Source: an uncultured Candidatus Nitrosopumilus sp. (lineage in GTDB: Archaea > Thermoproteota > Nitrososphaeria > Nitrososphaerales > Nitrosopumilaceae). Taken from it: 32,138 nucleotides of DNA. The stretch's first letter is position 1; the number at the start of each line of letters is the position of its first letter. Positions 6,949-13,872 of this stretch are shown piece by piece. The DNA lies in the NCBI GenBank assembly GCA_905612275.1, contig CAJQRM010000053.1, forward strand, positions 1 to 32,138, given 5' to 3'. The notes beneath the pieces are model-generated. The model searched no databases and was not told the origin of the DNA. It saw only the letters and a program-made list of their open reading frames with translations. A program made the translations under genes and the position numbers.

Positions 6949-7116
6949 GTGTCCAAAGTGTGGGGGAACTGACATTGCAATGATTTTGTGGGGGTTACCT
7001 CACATGTCAGAAGATTTAGAAAAAAAGTCAAAGAAAAGAAAATTGTTTTTGGTGGTTGCTGTGTTAGTGGAAATGATCCTCAACTAGAATGCAATGACTG
7101 TGGATGGAGATATTAA
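6941..7116 (+). CDS. Small zinc-ribbon protein split by a -1 frameshift at A AAA AAG
   Basis: The ATG frame starts MTECPKCGGTDIAMILWGLPHMSEDLEKK and then runs into a tag stop at 7085-7087 with a non-zinc tail. A shift of -1 at 7021-7027 gives instead VKEKKIVFGGCC, then VSGNDPQLECNDCGWRY and a stop at 7114-7116. The shifted product (58 residues) is a complete zinc ribbon (C4-x2-C7 and a C-terminal C-x2-C), close in form to a common family of small CPKCGSTDI...GGC...C.DCG proteins. The site A AAA AAG, in the right frame, is the heptamer used for programmed frameshifting in E. coli dnaX. A lost A in the seven-A run, real or from sequencing, would give the same picture. I see no strong hairpin after the site. 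Confidence 0.6.
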
Positions 7117-7118
7117 AA

Positions 7119-7406
7119 ATGACCATGCTTGATTCTAAAAAGAAAAGTGCATCTGAAGCATTAGTTAATTCCTTAGGAGGTTATCCTATAGGGTATGGAG
7201 TGGGAATTATTATTTTACCTCTATCTACGGGTTGGATTCAAGAGGATCCATACATGGCAAACATTGCAATTACAGGAGCATTTGCTGTTACTTCCTTTGT
7301 AAGATCATATTTTTTGAGAAGAATATTTGAGAAATATGGAATTGATGATAATTTTATTCGTCTAGGTAGAAAAAGTATTCAAAAATTAATTGAGAGATTA
7401 TCATGA
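7119..7406 (+). CDS. DUF7220-like small membrane protein (phage type)
   Basis: About 95 residues with two hydrophobic segments: LVNSLGGYPIGYGVGIIILPL and MANIAITGAFAVTSFVRS, then the basic SYFLRRIFEKYG. The pattern EA-x-N-x3-G-(Y/F)-x-I...ILPL...S-x-VRSY-x-LRR is what I know from DUF7220, a family common in tailed phages and prophages. I chose ATG 7119 because GGAG lies nine bases upstream; ATG 7104 and ATG 7125 are also in frame. The stop overlaps the next ATG (ATGA, 7403-7406). The phage link is one of the reasons to suspect a mobile origin for this chain. Confidence 0.65.
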   Translation: MTMLDSKKKSASEALVNSLGGYPIGYGVGIIILPLSTGWIQEDPYMANIAITGAFAVTSFVRSYFLRRIFEKYGIDDNFIRLGRKSIQKLIERLS

Positions 7407-7723
7407 CAGATGACTTTAATCCACAAATTCATTCAGATGCTCCTCATGTACAAATTTGTCATTATTGCAATGAACTAAAGAGATTTTGTGGTAGAGTAAA
7501 TTTTGGAAATTATTATTATTGTACAGGATGTACTATCAAAATTGGTAAATTAGATATAGATTATTGGAAAGAATGCTCGAACATTGAATTTTTTAATGGC
7601 ATGCTCAAAGAGATGAGAAAATTCAGCGAAGACAGCGAAGACAGAAAAAATAGAGAAACCAGATCTTCTGATACGCCTAAGAAAAAGAAAACTAGGAAAA
7701 CAACGTGGGGATGTGGAAAATAA
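7403..7723 (+). CDS. Small zinc-ribbon protein with basic tail
   Basis: A 106-residue product. C19-x2-C22 and C40-x2-C43 in a HYCNELKRFCG...YYCTGCTIKIG context form a classic four-Cys zinc ribbon. The last 30 residues are highly charged, ending with a Lys/Arg-rich segment (TPKKKKTRKTTWGCGK) that could bind nucleic acid. It is translationally coupled to the DUF7220-like gene by ATGA and overlaps or abuts the next gene. A DNA- or RNA-binding role is inference. Confidence 0.6.
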   Translation: MTDDFNPQIHSDAPHVQICHYCNELKRFCGRVNFGNYYYCTGCTIKIGKLDIDYWKECSNIEFFNGMLKEMRKFSEDSEDRKNRETRSSDTPKKKKTRKTTWGCGK

Positions 7724-7724
7724 A

Positions 7725-8237
7725 ATGATTAAAAAATATCTTGTAAATTATTTTGATAAAATTAAAGATACAAAAAAAGTTGCTAGAGATAAAAATGTTG
7801 GAGTCTGGTGGTTACCTGTATTTGATTCATTTTTAATTACAATTTATTTGTCCTGGCAGTTATCTGTGGGAGTTTGGATTGTGTTAGATGCATGGCAAGG
7901 TGGTCAGACATACATCCCTTGGTACATGGATTCACTGTGGGAGGTCTCATCCTTTTCACTAACAATCTTCATGAGCATAATCACATTTACAATCCTTGAT
8001 AAGATAATTTTATTTTTCATTTACGTTCATTCGTATGCAAATAAACTGGTGTTACGAGGAATCACCAAACTTGACATGTATTTGTGGAGAAAGACAGGAC
8101 GAGATACTGTAATCACAAATGCAATATGGAAACTACAAAGAAAATACATGAGTCGTTCTAAAAGAGAGAGAAAAATAATGACTATGGCGTTTGTTGGATT
8201 AATTGGGACATATTATGGTTGGATGATACTAACATGA
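7725..8237 (+). CDS. Three-span membrane protein, last gene of the chain
   Basis: A 170-residue protein from ATG 7725; GTG 7713, which overlaps the previous gene, is an alternative. Hydrophobic segments lie at about 33-56 (FDSFLITIYLSWQLSVGVWIV), 76-102 and 151-169. Long basic cytoplasmic-type stretches lie between and after them (KLQRKYMSRSKRERK). It is Trp-rich. I do not recognise the family. As the last member of the small-gene chain it may be an anchor for the other products. Confidence 0.6.
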   Translation: MIKKYLVNYFDKIKDTKKVARDKNVGVWWLPVFDSFLITIYLSWQLSVGVWIVLDAWQGGQTYIPWYMDSLWEVSSFSLTIFMSIITFTILDKIILFFIYVHSYANKLVLRGITKLDMYLWRKTGRDTVITNAIWKLQRKYMSRSKRERKIMTMAFVGLIGTYYGWMILT

Positions 8238-8376
8238 GTTTGATGAATTAATGTTGAAAATTAGTTAATTGAAAATTTCGAGTCCTGAAAAGATATGACG
8301 TATCGACGTTCTTTATCTCACCAAGACTATCTAATTGTAGATCGCACTCCTATATTTAGATCGCTATTCTATTGAA

Positions 8377-8604
8377 TTAGCCATTTTTAGCGCCTGATGC
8401 CCCATGTGCAGATGTGACATAATGAAAAACTTCATCAATTAACTCCACACTTAATTCTGATTTGATATCCTCAGGAATCACTTTTAGAACAAAATCATAC
8501 ATTGTTGTATTTTTAGGTAGTTCATCTCTTTCTTGTAATAAAGAAAAAACAGCAATACCGTTTGAAATGATAGATATTATTTTTTCTTTATTGTTTAAGG
8601 GCAT
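8377..8604 (-). CDS. Small hypothetical protein
   Basis: A 75-residue frame on the minus strand (MPLNNKEKIISIISNGIAV...) of amphipathic helices, with a Gly/Ala-rich C-terminus (SAHGASGAKNG). It is not covered by another credible gene. A plausible globular protein of unknown role. The 139 bases to its left hold a short repeated TAGATCGC (8337-8344 and 8358-8365) and no gene. Confidence 0.45.
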   Translation of the reverse strand: MPLNNKEKIISIISNGIAVFSLLQERDELPKNTTMYDFVLKVIPEDIKSELSVELIDEVFHYVTSAHGASGAKNG

Positions 8605-8743
8605 GATTGTAATGAAATACCCCCCTTCTAATTAATCTAAAACTATTGAAAAATTAATTTGTTTAACTAATTCTCTTACTACATCTGATTTACAGAATAA
8701 CCCATTCCTCATTAACTAAAATTCAGTATTACTCTTGTAGCCT

Positions 8744-8875
8744 ATGTTTATTCCATGCACTCTTTGCAAGAAAATCATGCCTTTTGATGAACGAAGAATC
8801 AGGAATCAACATTCCTATCATAGGTCATGTGTGTGGCACGTTGCTCACTTGATACGATTGGAGAATTTCTTTTGA
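8744..8875 (+). CDS. Mini zinc-finger protein A (43 residues)
   Basis: MFIPCTLCKKIMPFDERRIR... carries C5-x2-C8 and H23-x2-H26-x2-C29. It is a clear paralogue of the next gene: both share CTLCKK, a D-x-R-(R)-I-R-N segment, H-x-YH and C-V. The stop overlaps the TTG of the second gene in TTGA. Two linked paralogues with conserved metal ligands support both as real genes. The fold is probably a small treble-clef-like finger. Function unknown. Confidence 0.6.
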   Translation: MFIPCTLCKKIMPFDERRIRNQHSYHRSCVWHVAHLIRLENFF

Positions 8876-8982
8876 TTATTCATTGTACTCTTTGTAAAAA
8901 GGAAATTCGACTAGATCCAAGAATCAGAAATGCGCACTGGTATCATAAGAAATGTGTTATGAAAGTGGATTTAATTATCTAG
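8872..8982 (+). CDS. Mini zinc-finger protein B (36 residues)
   Basis: A TTG start overlapping the stop of the previous gene. The product MIIHCTLCKKEIRLDPRIRN... has C5-x2-C8 and H22-x2-H25-x2-C28. It repeats the ligand pattern of its neighbour with one residue less in the loop. It is likely a tandem duplicate and co-translated. Confidence 0.58.
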   Translation: MIIHCTLCKKEIRLDPRIRNAHWYHKKCVMKVDLII

Positions 8983-9123
8983 ATTTTAACAAACTAAAGT
9001 GTATTGTAGATATTTTGATGTAACAATATTTCTTCTTTGTTTTTGCCATAATCCATACGCTTAAGTCCATACAATTTGTCAATTATCTACTTGGCTAGTT
9101 TTAAGAAAATCACCGTTGATCAA

Positions 9124-9561
9124 ATGAATCAAACACAAAAAAAGATTCGTGATAATATTTTAAGCATGTTGGATTTCCTTGACAGATGTGTAGGACAACC
9201 TGATAAACCAAATCAAGAAATGTCAGAAATTCACCTAAATGAAATGTATTCAATATTTGCTAATGCCATAGAAGAATATGGAAAATTAGTCTACATGAAA
9301 TCAATAATTCAGGATTCAGATAACAATTATGAAATTAATTATCGACACAAATTTCGTGATCATACAACAAAATATCATCTTGCACTAACAGAATTACCTA
9401 AATCCATTGGAGATGTATTTGAAGATGGATTTACTAAAATGCCAATGAATATTCTAAACGTAGATTTAGATGATAAAGGCGACCCCAAATGGATTGAATT
9501 TGATATAGATATCGATACATTAAGAAAATGTGTATTTGATTTTAGAAATCAGCTAGTTTAG
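9124..9561 (+). CDS. Hypothetical protein upstream of aspS
   Basis: A 145-residue soluble protein starting MNQTQKKIRDNILSMLDFL; an in-frame TTG at 9076 would add 16 residues. It is mainly helical in the first half and has an acidic C-terminal part (DVDLDDKGDPKWIEFDIDID). No motif I know. It ends 59 bases before aspS, which has its own promoter-like box, so the two are probably separate units. Confidence 0.6.
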   Translation: MNQTQKKIRDNILSMLDFLDRCVGQPDKPNQEMSEIHLNEMYSIFANAIEEYGKLVYMKSIIQDSDNNYEINYRHKFRDHTTKYHLALTELPKSIGDVFEDGFTKMPMNILNVDLDDKGDPKWIEFDIDIDTLRKCVFDFRNQLV

Positions 9562-9620
9562 TAAAGAAAAATCACCTACAAAAATTAATTATACGAGAAA
9601 ATATGCAATAATTGTAAATT

Positions 9621-10931
9621 ATGATAGAAACTGAATTAGGGCAATTACGTAGATCTCATTATTCTGATGAATTAAACGCATCAATGGATGGTACTCAAGT
9701 CACTGTAATGGGTTGGGTCTTAACTGTAAGAGGTCATGGGAATATCAGTTTTGCAACTGTTCGAGATAAAAATGGTGATCTATCTATTGTTGCAAAAAAG
9801 GGGGATTGTCCTGATGAAATACGTGAAAAAATTTCTTCGCTAAAAGCACATTCATCTATTGGTATTATTGGAATCATAAAGGCATCTGAAAAAGCACCAA
9901 GTGGATTTGAAATTATTCCAACGGAGCTACGTGTATTTTCAGAAGTAACTAAAATTCCTCCATTTGAGCCAACTGCAAAAACTGTCAAAAATATTGATAC
10001 TCGTTTAGAAGTAAGACCAATTGATCTTAGACGCAATGTATTACAACATGTTTTCAAAACTAGAAGTTTAGTTTTAAAAACAATTAGAGATTACTTTATT
10101 GATCAAAATTTTATTGAAATTAATACTCCAAAAATGATTGCAACAGCTACTGAAGGTGGAGCTGCATTGTTTCCAATATTTTACTATAACAAGGAAGCAT
10201 TTTTAGCTCAAAGCCCACAATTGTACAAAGAACAATTGACAATGAGTTTTGAAAAAGTTTTTGAGATTGCACCAATTTTTAGAGCAGAACCATCTAGGAC
10301 TAATAGACATTTAGCTGAAGCAATATCCATAGACTTGGAAGAGGCTTTTGTGGATTACAATGATGTGATGAGCAGAATAGAGGAAATTATAAAAGTTTCA
10401 ATCAATGCAGTTAATGATTATATCAAAAATAATCCTGATTCAGAATTTACACCAACTCCAGTACCTGAAAGTATTCCAAGATACACATATGATGATCTTG
10501 TAGATAGAATGCAAAAAGCAGGGGCAAAAACAGAATGGGGCGATGACTTGTATCCATCAAATCTTAAAAAAATAGGTCTAGATGGTTTTTACTTTATTAC
10601 TGATTGGCCTTTAGGACCAAAACCATTTTACGTAAAAGATAGTAAATCTAATCCAAAAATTTCTGAGTCCTTTGATTTAATGTTTGGGGATTTGGAATTA
10701 TCTTCAGGTAGTACAAGAATTGAAAAACGTGATGAGTTAGCCCAAAGAATGAGCAACAAAGGTATGAAAACAGATTCCTTTGAGTACCATCTTAATGCAT
10801 TTGATTACGGTGTTCCACCACACGCAGGTTGTGGTATTGGTCTTGAGAGATTAATTATGGCTTTAACTGGAACTGAAAATATTCGTGATACAACATTTTA
10901 TCCAAGAGATGTTGATAGACTAACCCCATAA
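9621..10931 (+). CDS. aspS: Aspartyl-tRNA synthetase, archaeal type
   Basis: This enzyme charges tRNA-Asp with aspartate in the cytoplasm. The 436 residues match the short archaeal/eukaryotic class IIb form without the bacterial insertion. The OB-fold anticodon-binding domain is at about 1-110 (GWVLTVRGHGNISFATVRDK). The class II core follows: motif 1 around INTPKMIATATEGGA, motif 2 IFRAEPSRTNRHLAE (about 219-233) and motif 3 GCGIGLERLIM near the C-terminus. GatCAB is encoded 2.7 kb downstream. In archaea that pair often means a non-discriminating AspRS that also makes Asp-tRNA-Asn for amidation, but I cannot prove that from this sequence. A TTATAC box at 9589-9594 fits a leaderless start at 9621. 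The YwbE-like gene follows eight bases after the stop. Confidence 0.95.
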   Translation: MIETELGQLRRSHYSDELNASMDGTQVTVMGWVLTVRGHGNISFATVRDKNGDLSIVAKKGDCPDEIREKISSLKAHSSIGIIGIIKASEKAPSGFEIIPTELRVFSEVTKIPPFEPTAKTVKNIDTRLEVRPIDLRRNVLQHVFKTRSLVLKTIRDYFIDQNFIEINTPKMIATATEGGAALFPIFYYNKEAFLAQSPQLYKEQLTMSFEKVFEIAPIFRAEPSRTNRHLAEAISIDLEEAFVDYNDVMSRIEEIIKVSINAVNDYIKNNPDSEFTPTPVPESIPRYTYDDLVDRMQKAGAKTEWGDDLYPSNLKKIGLDGFYFITDWPLGPKPFYVKDSKSNPKISESFDLMFGDLELSSGSTRIEKRDELAQRMSNKGMKTDSFEYHLNAFDYGVPPHAGCGIGLERLIMALTGTENIRDTTFYPRDVDRLTP

Positions 10932-10939
10932 TCTCTGCA

Positions 10940-11134
10940 TTGAACGATATACCGCCAAGAAACAAGATATCCATAGGAATTATGGTTCAGATAGTCCAAA
11001 AACAAGATCAACGTACAGGTAAATTAACTGAAGGTAAGGTAAAGAGAATTCTCACTTCAAGTCAAGTTCACCCACATGGAATCAAAGTTGAATTGGATAC
11101 TGGAAAGATTGGTAGAGTTCAACAATTGTCATGA
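10940..11134 (+). CDS. YwbE-family protein (DUF2196)
   Basis: A 64-residue protein from a TTG start eight bases after aspS, so likely the second gene of that transcript. The pattern IGIMVQIVQKQDQRTGKLTEGKVKRILTSS...HPHGIKVELDTGKIGRVQ is the KOW-like core of the YwbE family, seen in bacteria and archaea with no established function. The small beta-barrel form and its place next to a tRNA synthetase suggest an RNA-related role; that is inference. Confidence 0.85.
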   Translation: MNDIPPRNKISIGIMVQIVQKQDQRTGKLTEGKVKRILTSSQVHPHGIKVELDTGKIGRVQQLS

Positions 11135-11177
11135 AGCAGAACAATTTCCTAAATATCCCTAAAAATTAGACAATAAC

Positions 11178-11390
11178 ATGCCAAATTCAGGGAATTTTCA
11201 CATGTCAAAATCTAATTCTCCCAAGATATTTTGTGCATGGTGTCAGAAATGGAAAACTGGTCACATAGTTTTGAAATTCACAAAGGGTGCAAATTGGAAA
11301 ATTCACAAACATTCCAAAGGTGACAAAGCTTGCAAAGGTTCAGATAAAGTTGTCATGAAACCAAATCCTCCTGTACCATCTGAAAAATAA
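11178..11390 (+). CDS. Small Cys/His protein, probable zinc finger
   Basis: A 70-residue, basic protein. Potential ligands are C19-x2-C22 (IFCAWCQKWKTGH), H43-x-H45 and C52 (IHKHSKGDKACKG). An ATG at 11202 is an alternative start. No family recognised. The high Lys content would allow nucleic-acid binding. Confidence 0.5.
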   Translation: MPNSGNFHMSKSNSPKIFCAWCQKWKTGHIVLKFTKGANWKIHKHSKGDKACKGSDKVVMKPNPPVPSEK

Positions 11391-11490
11391 TCTTGAAAAT
11401 CATATTTTATCTAAAATTTGACCTGTATTGGTAAGTTTTAACTTGGTCTTTTATGCTCATCTCCAAACAAAATGTAAATTTAATGTTCTT

Positions 11491-11751
11491 CTATTTGAGA
11501 GGGTCTAAATCTAACAGTTCTTGAAGTTCTTTTTCTAATCTTACATGATCTCTTTCATTTTCTTTTATCAATGAAGTGATGATGAATATCCTATTGCTTT
11601 TTTCTTCTTCTGATATTTTTTCCATTTTTCCAATATCTGATAATTCTTCAAGTTCTTTTTCTAATCTTACGTGATCTGTTTCATTATCTCTTATCAAATT
11701 CTTGATAAAATCTATTCTCATTTTTCTTTCTTCTTCTGATATTTTTTCCAT
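11491..11751 (-). CDS. Internally duplicated helical protein
   Basis: An 86-residue protein made of two copies of one unit: residues 1-42 and 43-86. Both begin MEKISEEE and share DHVRLEKEL and the following EL. The period of 126 bases is also visible in the DNA: the string reading (minus strand) for DHVRLEKEL occurs near 11524-11553 and 11650-11679. The whole protein is charged and helical, probably a coiled-coil hairpin or dimer. The second Met at the unit boundary means that a single-unit protein could also be made. Confidence 0.55.
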   Translation of the reverse strand: MEKISEEERKMRIDFIKNLIRDNETDHVRLEKELEELSDIGKMEKISEEEKSNRIFIITSLIKENERDHVRLEKELQELLDLDPLK

Positions 11752-11796
11752 TTAAAATTAAATGCATTTAAATCCATTTAAATCGATCTAAGGATT

Positions 11797-12000
11797 ATGA
11801 CAAAAACAATTAGTTGTAATTTTACAGGCAAAGATTGTAGTTGGTCAGCAGAATCAACAAGAAATGATGATGAGGAATTAATGTCAATGGTTAAAGAACA
11901 CGTTTTAGCAGAACACAAAGAAATTGAATTGAATTCTGAAAACATTACAAATATCAAATCACTAATCAAAGTAACTAAGAGATTTTGGTGGTGGGGGTAA
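11797..12000 (+). CDS. DUF1059-like small protein
   Basis: A 67-residue protein: MTKTISCNFTGKDCSWSAEST...DEELMSMVKEHVLAEHKE. The order C-x(6)-C-x-W, S-x-(N/D)-(D/E)-(D/E)EL, V-x-EH, A-EH is the DUF1059 pattern, a family frequent in ammonia-oxidising archaea and of unknown function. The conserved Cys and His could bind a metal. The C-terminus ends in an unusual FWWWG. Divergent from the duplicated helical protein. Confidence 0.6.
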   Translation: MTKTISCNFTGKDCSWSAESTRNDDEELMSMVKEHVLAEHKEIELNSENITNIKSLIKVTKRFWWWG

Positions 12001-12053
12001 ACATAATTGGAATCCTAATTGAATAAATTTTTATGATAAATTTTGATCTACTA

Positions 12054-12093
12054 ATCAATTTTTTCATTGTTTTTTTATTTTATCAAAATTTAG
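12054..12093 (+). repeat. 40-base intergenic direct repeat, copy 1
   Basis: ATCAATTTTTTCATTG followed by a T-rich part and AAAATTTAG. It matches 12209-12248 at 39 of 40 bases; the only difference is C versus G in TAT(C/G)AAAA. The copies are 155 bases apart. The T runs could also stop transcription of the DUF1059-like gene. Confidence 0.8.
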
Positions 12094-12208
12094 AAATAGA
12101 AATCAAGCCAAGATTACAAAGGAACATGAAAAGAAAGGGGATTTGAACCGAACTGGAATTCATGTTAATCTAGGCATAAATTTTGTATAAACCAAAATTA
12201 CTGTTAAG
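12094..12208. other. Unique segment between the two direct repeats
   Basis: 115 bases with no ORF. It contains GGGGATTTGAACCG (12137-12150), which on the minus strand looks like a tRNA T-loop with its G-G/C-C pairs, but the rest of the stem does not pair. It may be a decayed insertion or simply spacer between duplicated sequence. Confidence 0.3.
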
Positions 12209-12248
12209 ATCAATTTTTTCATTGTTTTTTTATTTTATGAAAATTTAG
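12209..12248 (+). repeat. 40-base intergenic direct repeat, copy 2
   Basis: Second copy of the sequence at 12054-12093, 39 of 40 bases the same, ending 115 bases before the ATG of the CFI-box surface protein gene. Confidence 0.8.
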
Positions 12249-12265
12249 TGAAACATAGTATTGCC

Positions 12266-12342
12266 ATGGGTGATGCTGGGCTGCGATAATTCAAACTAAC
12301 GCATCTTTTGGGATTATCGCTCTACCTTGTGGCTATTCCCAT
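12266..12342. other. Foldable, less AT-rich leader segment, tRNA-like on the minus strand
   Basis: Nested inverted repeats: ATGGG (12266-12270) with CCCAT (12338-12342), and GCGATAAT (12283-12290) with ATTATCGC (12313-12320). On the minus strand it shows GGTAGAGCG (12326-12318), as in a tRNA D-arm, and TAGTTTGAATTA (12298-12287), similar to a T-arm. The acceptor and anticodon stems are too poor and the length too short for a working tRNA. It could be a decayed tRNA, a small RNA, or an mRNA leader for the next gene. Confidence 0.35.
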
Positions 12343-12363
12343 AAATATCGGACATATTTGAAG

Positions 12364-13494
12364 ATGATATTGAAACCTGTATTCATTATTGCAATAGCAG
12401 TTGCTGCTATGATTGGAGTTATGGTTCCAAGTGCTTTTGCACAACAATTTGATGATTTTGATTATACTATTCGGGGTGGAGAAGTTTTAGACTTTGAACT
12501 TGATTTTGAGAATACATCTCTACTTATTTTCATTGATGCTAGGGCAAGAGGGGAATTAATCATAACATTGCCCAGAGCTATAATTGATGCAAAAATTGGT
12601 TCTGAAGACACTGACTTTGGTGTCTTTGTTCGTGGAATGTCACTTACTTCGTATGATGAGACCATTACTCCTTATGATAGAACAATTACTATTCCTTTCA
12701 AAAGATCAAATGATGAACTATCTATTGTGGGAACACATATTTTTTCACAACCCGCTGTTACTGTTCAGATACAATCAATAGATCAAACTGTACAATCTGA
12801 ATTAAATGAAAAGATACCTGACGGACAAGCAAAATTATTGATATTTTCTGATACTGAATGGACTGGTGCATTCCAATCTTCAAGTGTTGATTTTACTGAA
12901 ATAGCTGGTCAAAATGATGATGATATTCTTTTTGAATGTAATTCTACTTTTGGACAACAGGCTATGTTTGGTACAAAAATTCAAAAATCAACACAAGATG
13001 GCTACTTGGAAATTTTTGTAATTCAAAATCAAAAAATAATATCACAAGGTTCTACTGAAGCAAACTTTGGTGAAGTATACCTTACTGACAATTGTGTATC
13101 TAATTCTAGTTCTGCCCCTATTCCTGTAGGTGGTGGTTGTCTAATTGCAACAGCAACATATGGTTCTGAAATGGCACCGCAAGTTCAACAACTTCGAGAA
13201 CTTCGTGACAACCAATTACTAAACACAGAATCTGGAACTGCATTCATGGGAATGTTTAACGATGTGTACTATTCATTCTCCCCATACATTGCAGACATGG
13301 AACGAGAAAACCCATTATTCAAGGAAGCAGTCAAGTTAGCTATTACTCCAATGATTTCCACATTATCATTAATGGAGAATGCCGAATCTGAAAGTGAGGT
13401 TTTGAGTATTGGAATGTCTATAATTGCACTCAATTTGGGAATGTATCTTGGGGTTCCAGCCATAGTTATAATTGGAATTAGAAAGAAATTCTAA
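12364..13494 (+). CDS. Secreted CFI-box surface protein
   Basis: The ATG at 12364 begins a signal peptide: MILKPVFIIAIAVAAMIGV ending in PSAFA, with cleavage expected before QQF. A TTG at 12358 would add only two residues. The mature part is beta-rich, with low-complexity patterns typical of archaeal exported proteins. Near residue 259 the sequence GGGCLIATATYGS, followed by EMAPQVQQLRELRDNQLL, is the CFI-box motif found in many ammonia-oxidising archaeal surface proteins. About residues 346-372 form a C-terminal membrane helix followed by RKKF, so the protein is anchored with its bulk outside the cell. The binding partner or enzyme activity is unknown. The upstream foldable segment might affect expression. 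Confidence 0.8.
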   Translation: MILKPVFIIAIAVAAMIGVMVPSAFAQQFDDFDYTIRGGEVLDFELDFENTSLLIFIDARARGELIITLPRAIIDAKIGSEDTDFGVFVRGMSLTSYDETITPYDRTITIPFKRSNDELSIVGTHIFSQPAVTVQIQSIDQTVQSELNEKIPDGQAKLLIFSDTEWTGAFQSSSVDFTEIAGQNDDDILFECNSTFGQQAMFGTKIQKSTQDGYLEIFVIQNQKIISQGSTEANFGEVYLTDNCVSNSSSAPIPVGGGCLIATATYGSEMAPQVQQLRELRDNQLLNTESGTAFMGMFNDVYYSFSPYIADMERENPLFKEAVKLAITPMISTLSLMENAESESEVLSIGMSIIALNLGMYLGVPAIVIIGIRKKF

Positions 13495-13608
13495 AAAATT
13501 AAGCATATTTTGAGTTCTCTGCCTTGTGGATAAACAAGAAGATCAAAGTATTTTGTGCCTACCATTTTATAGTAAGATTGATAGATTAACCTCATAGGAG
13601 TATGGAAA

Positions 13609-13872
13609 ATGGTTACCGTTGAAGAAATTGAACATGTTTCAAAATTAATGAAAATAGATGTAGATGATCATAGTGAATATCTAGAAAAAGTTCAAACAAT
13701 GATTAGTTATTTTGATATCTTGGATTCTGCAGGTGTTGAATCTGAAGAAATATCCATGCCAGAAATTCCGATTGAAGAATTACGACACGATGAACACATA
13801 CCATTTGGTGAAAAACTTATTGAAAAAATGAATCATTACAAAGGAACCTATGTACGAGCACCAAAGATGTAA
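13609..13872 (+). CDS. gatC: Glutamyl/aspartyl-tRNA amidotransferase subunit C
   Basis: The 87-residue small subunit of GatCAB, which stabilises GatA on GatB. Recognised by its start, VTVEEIEHVSKLMKIDVDDH, and the central segment MISYFDILDSAGVESEE, as well as by its place before gatA. A Shine-Dalgarno-like TAGGAG (13595-13600) precedes the ATG at 13609, and a TTTATAG box at about 13566-13572 can serve as promoter for the cluster. The stop overlaps the gatA start. Confidence 0.92.
   Translation: MVTVEEIEHVSKLMKIDVDDHSEYLEKVQTMISYFDILDSAGVESEEISMPEIPIEELRHDEHIPFGEKLIEKMNHYKGTYVRAPKM

Noticed and set aside
12137-12150. tRNA T-arm on the minus strand (GGTTCAAATCCCC)
   Set aside because: Only the loop and two pairs fit; the other three stem pairs fail and no acceptor or anticodon arm lies at the right distance. 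Kept only as a note in the spacer entry.
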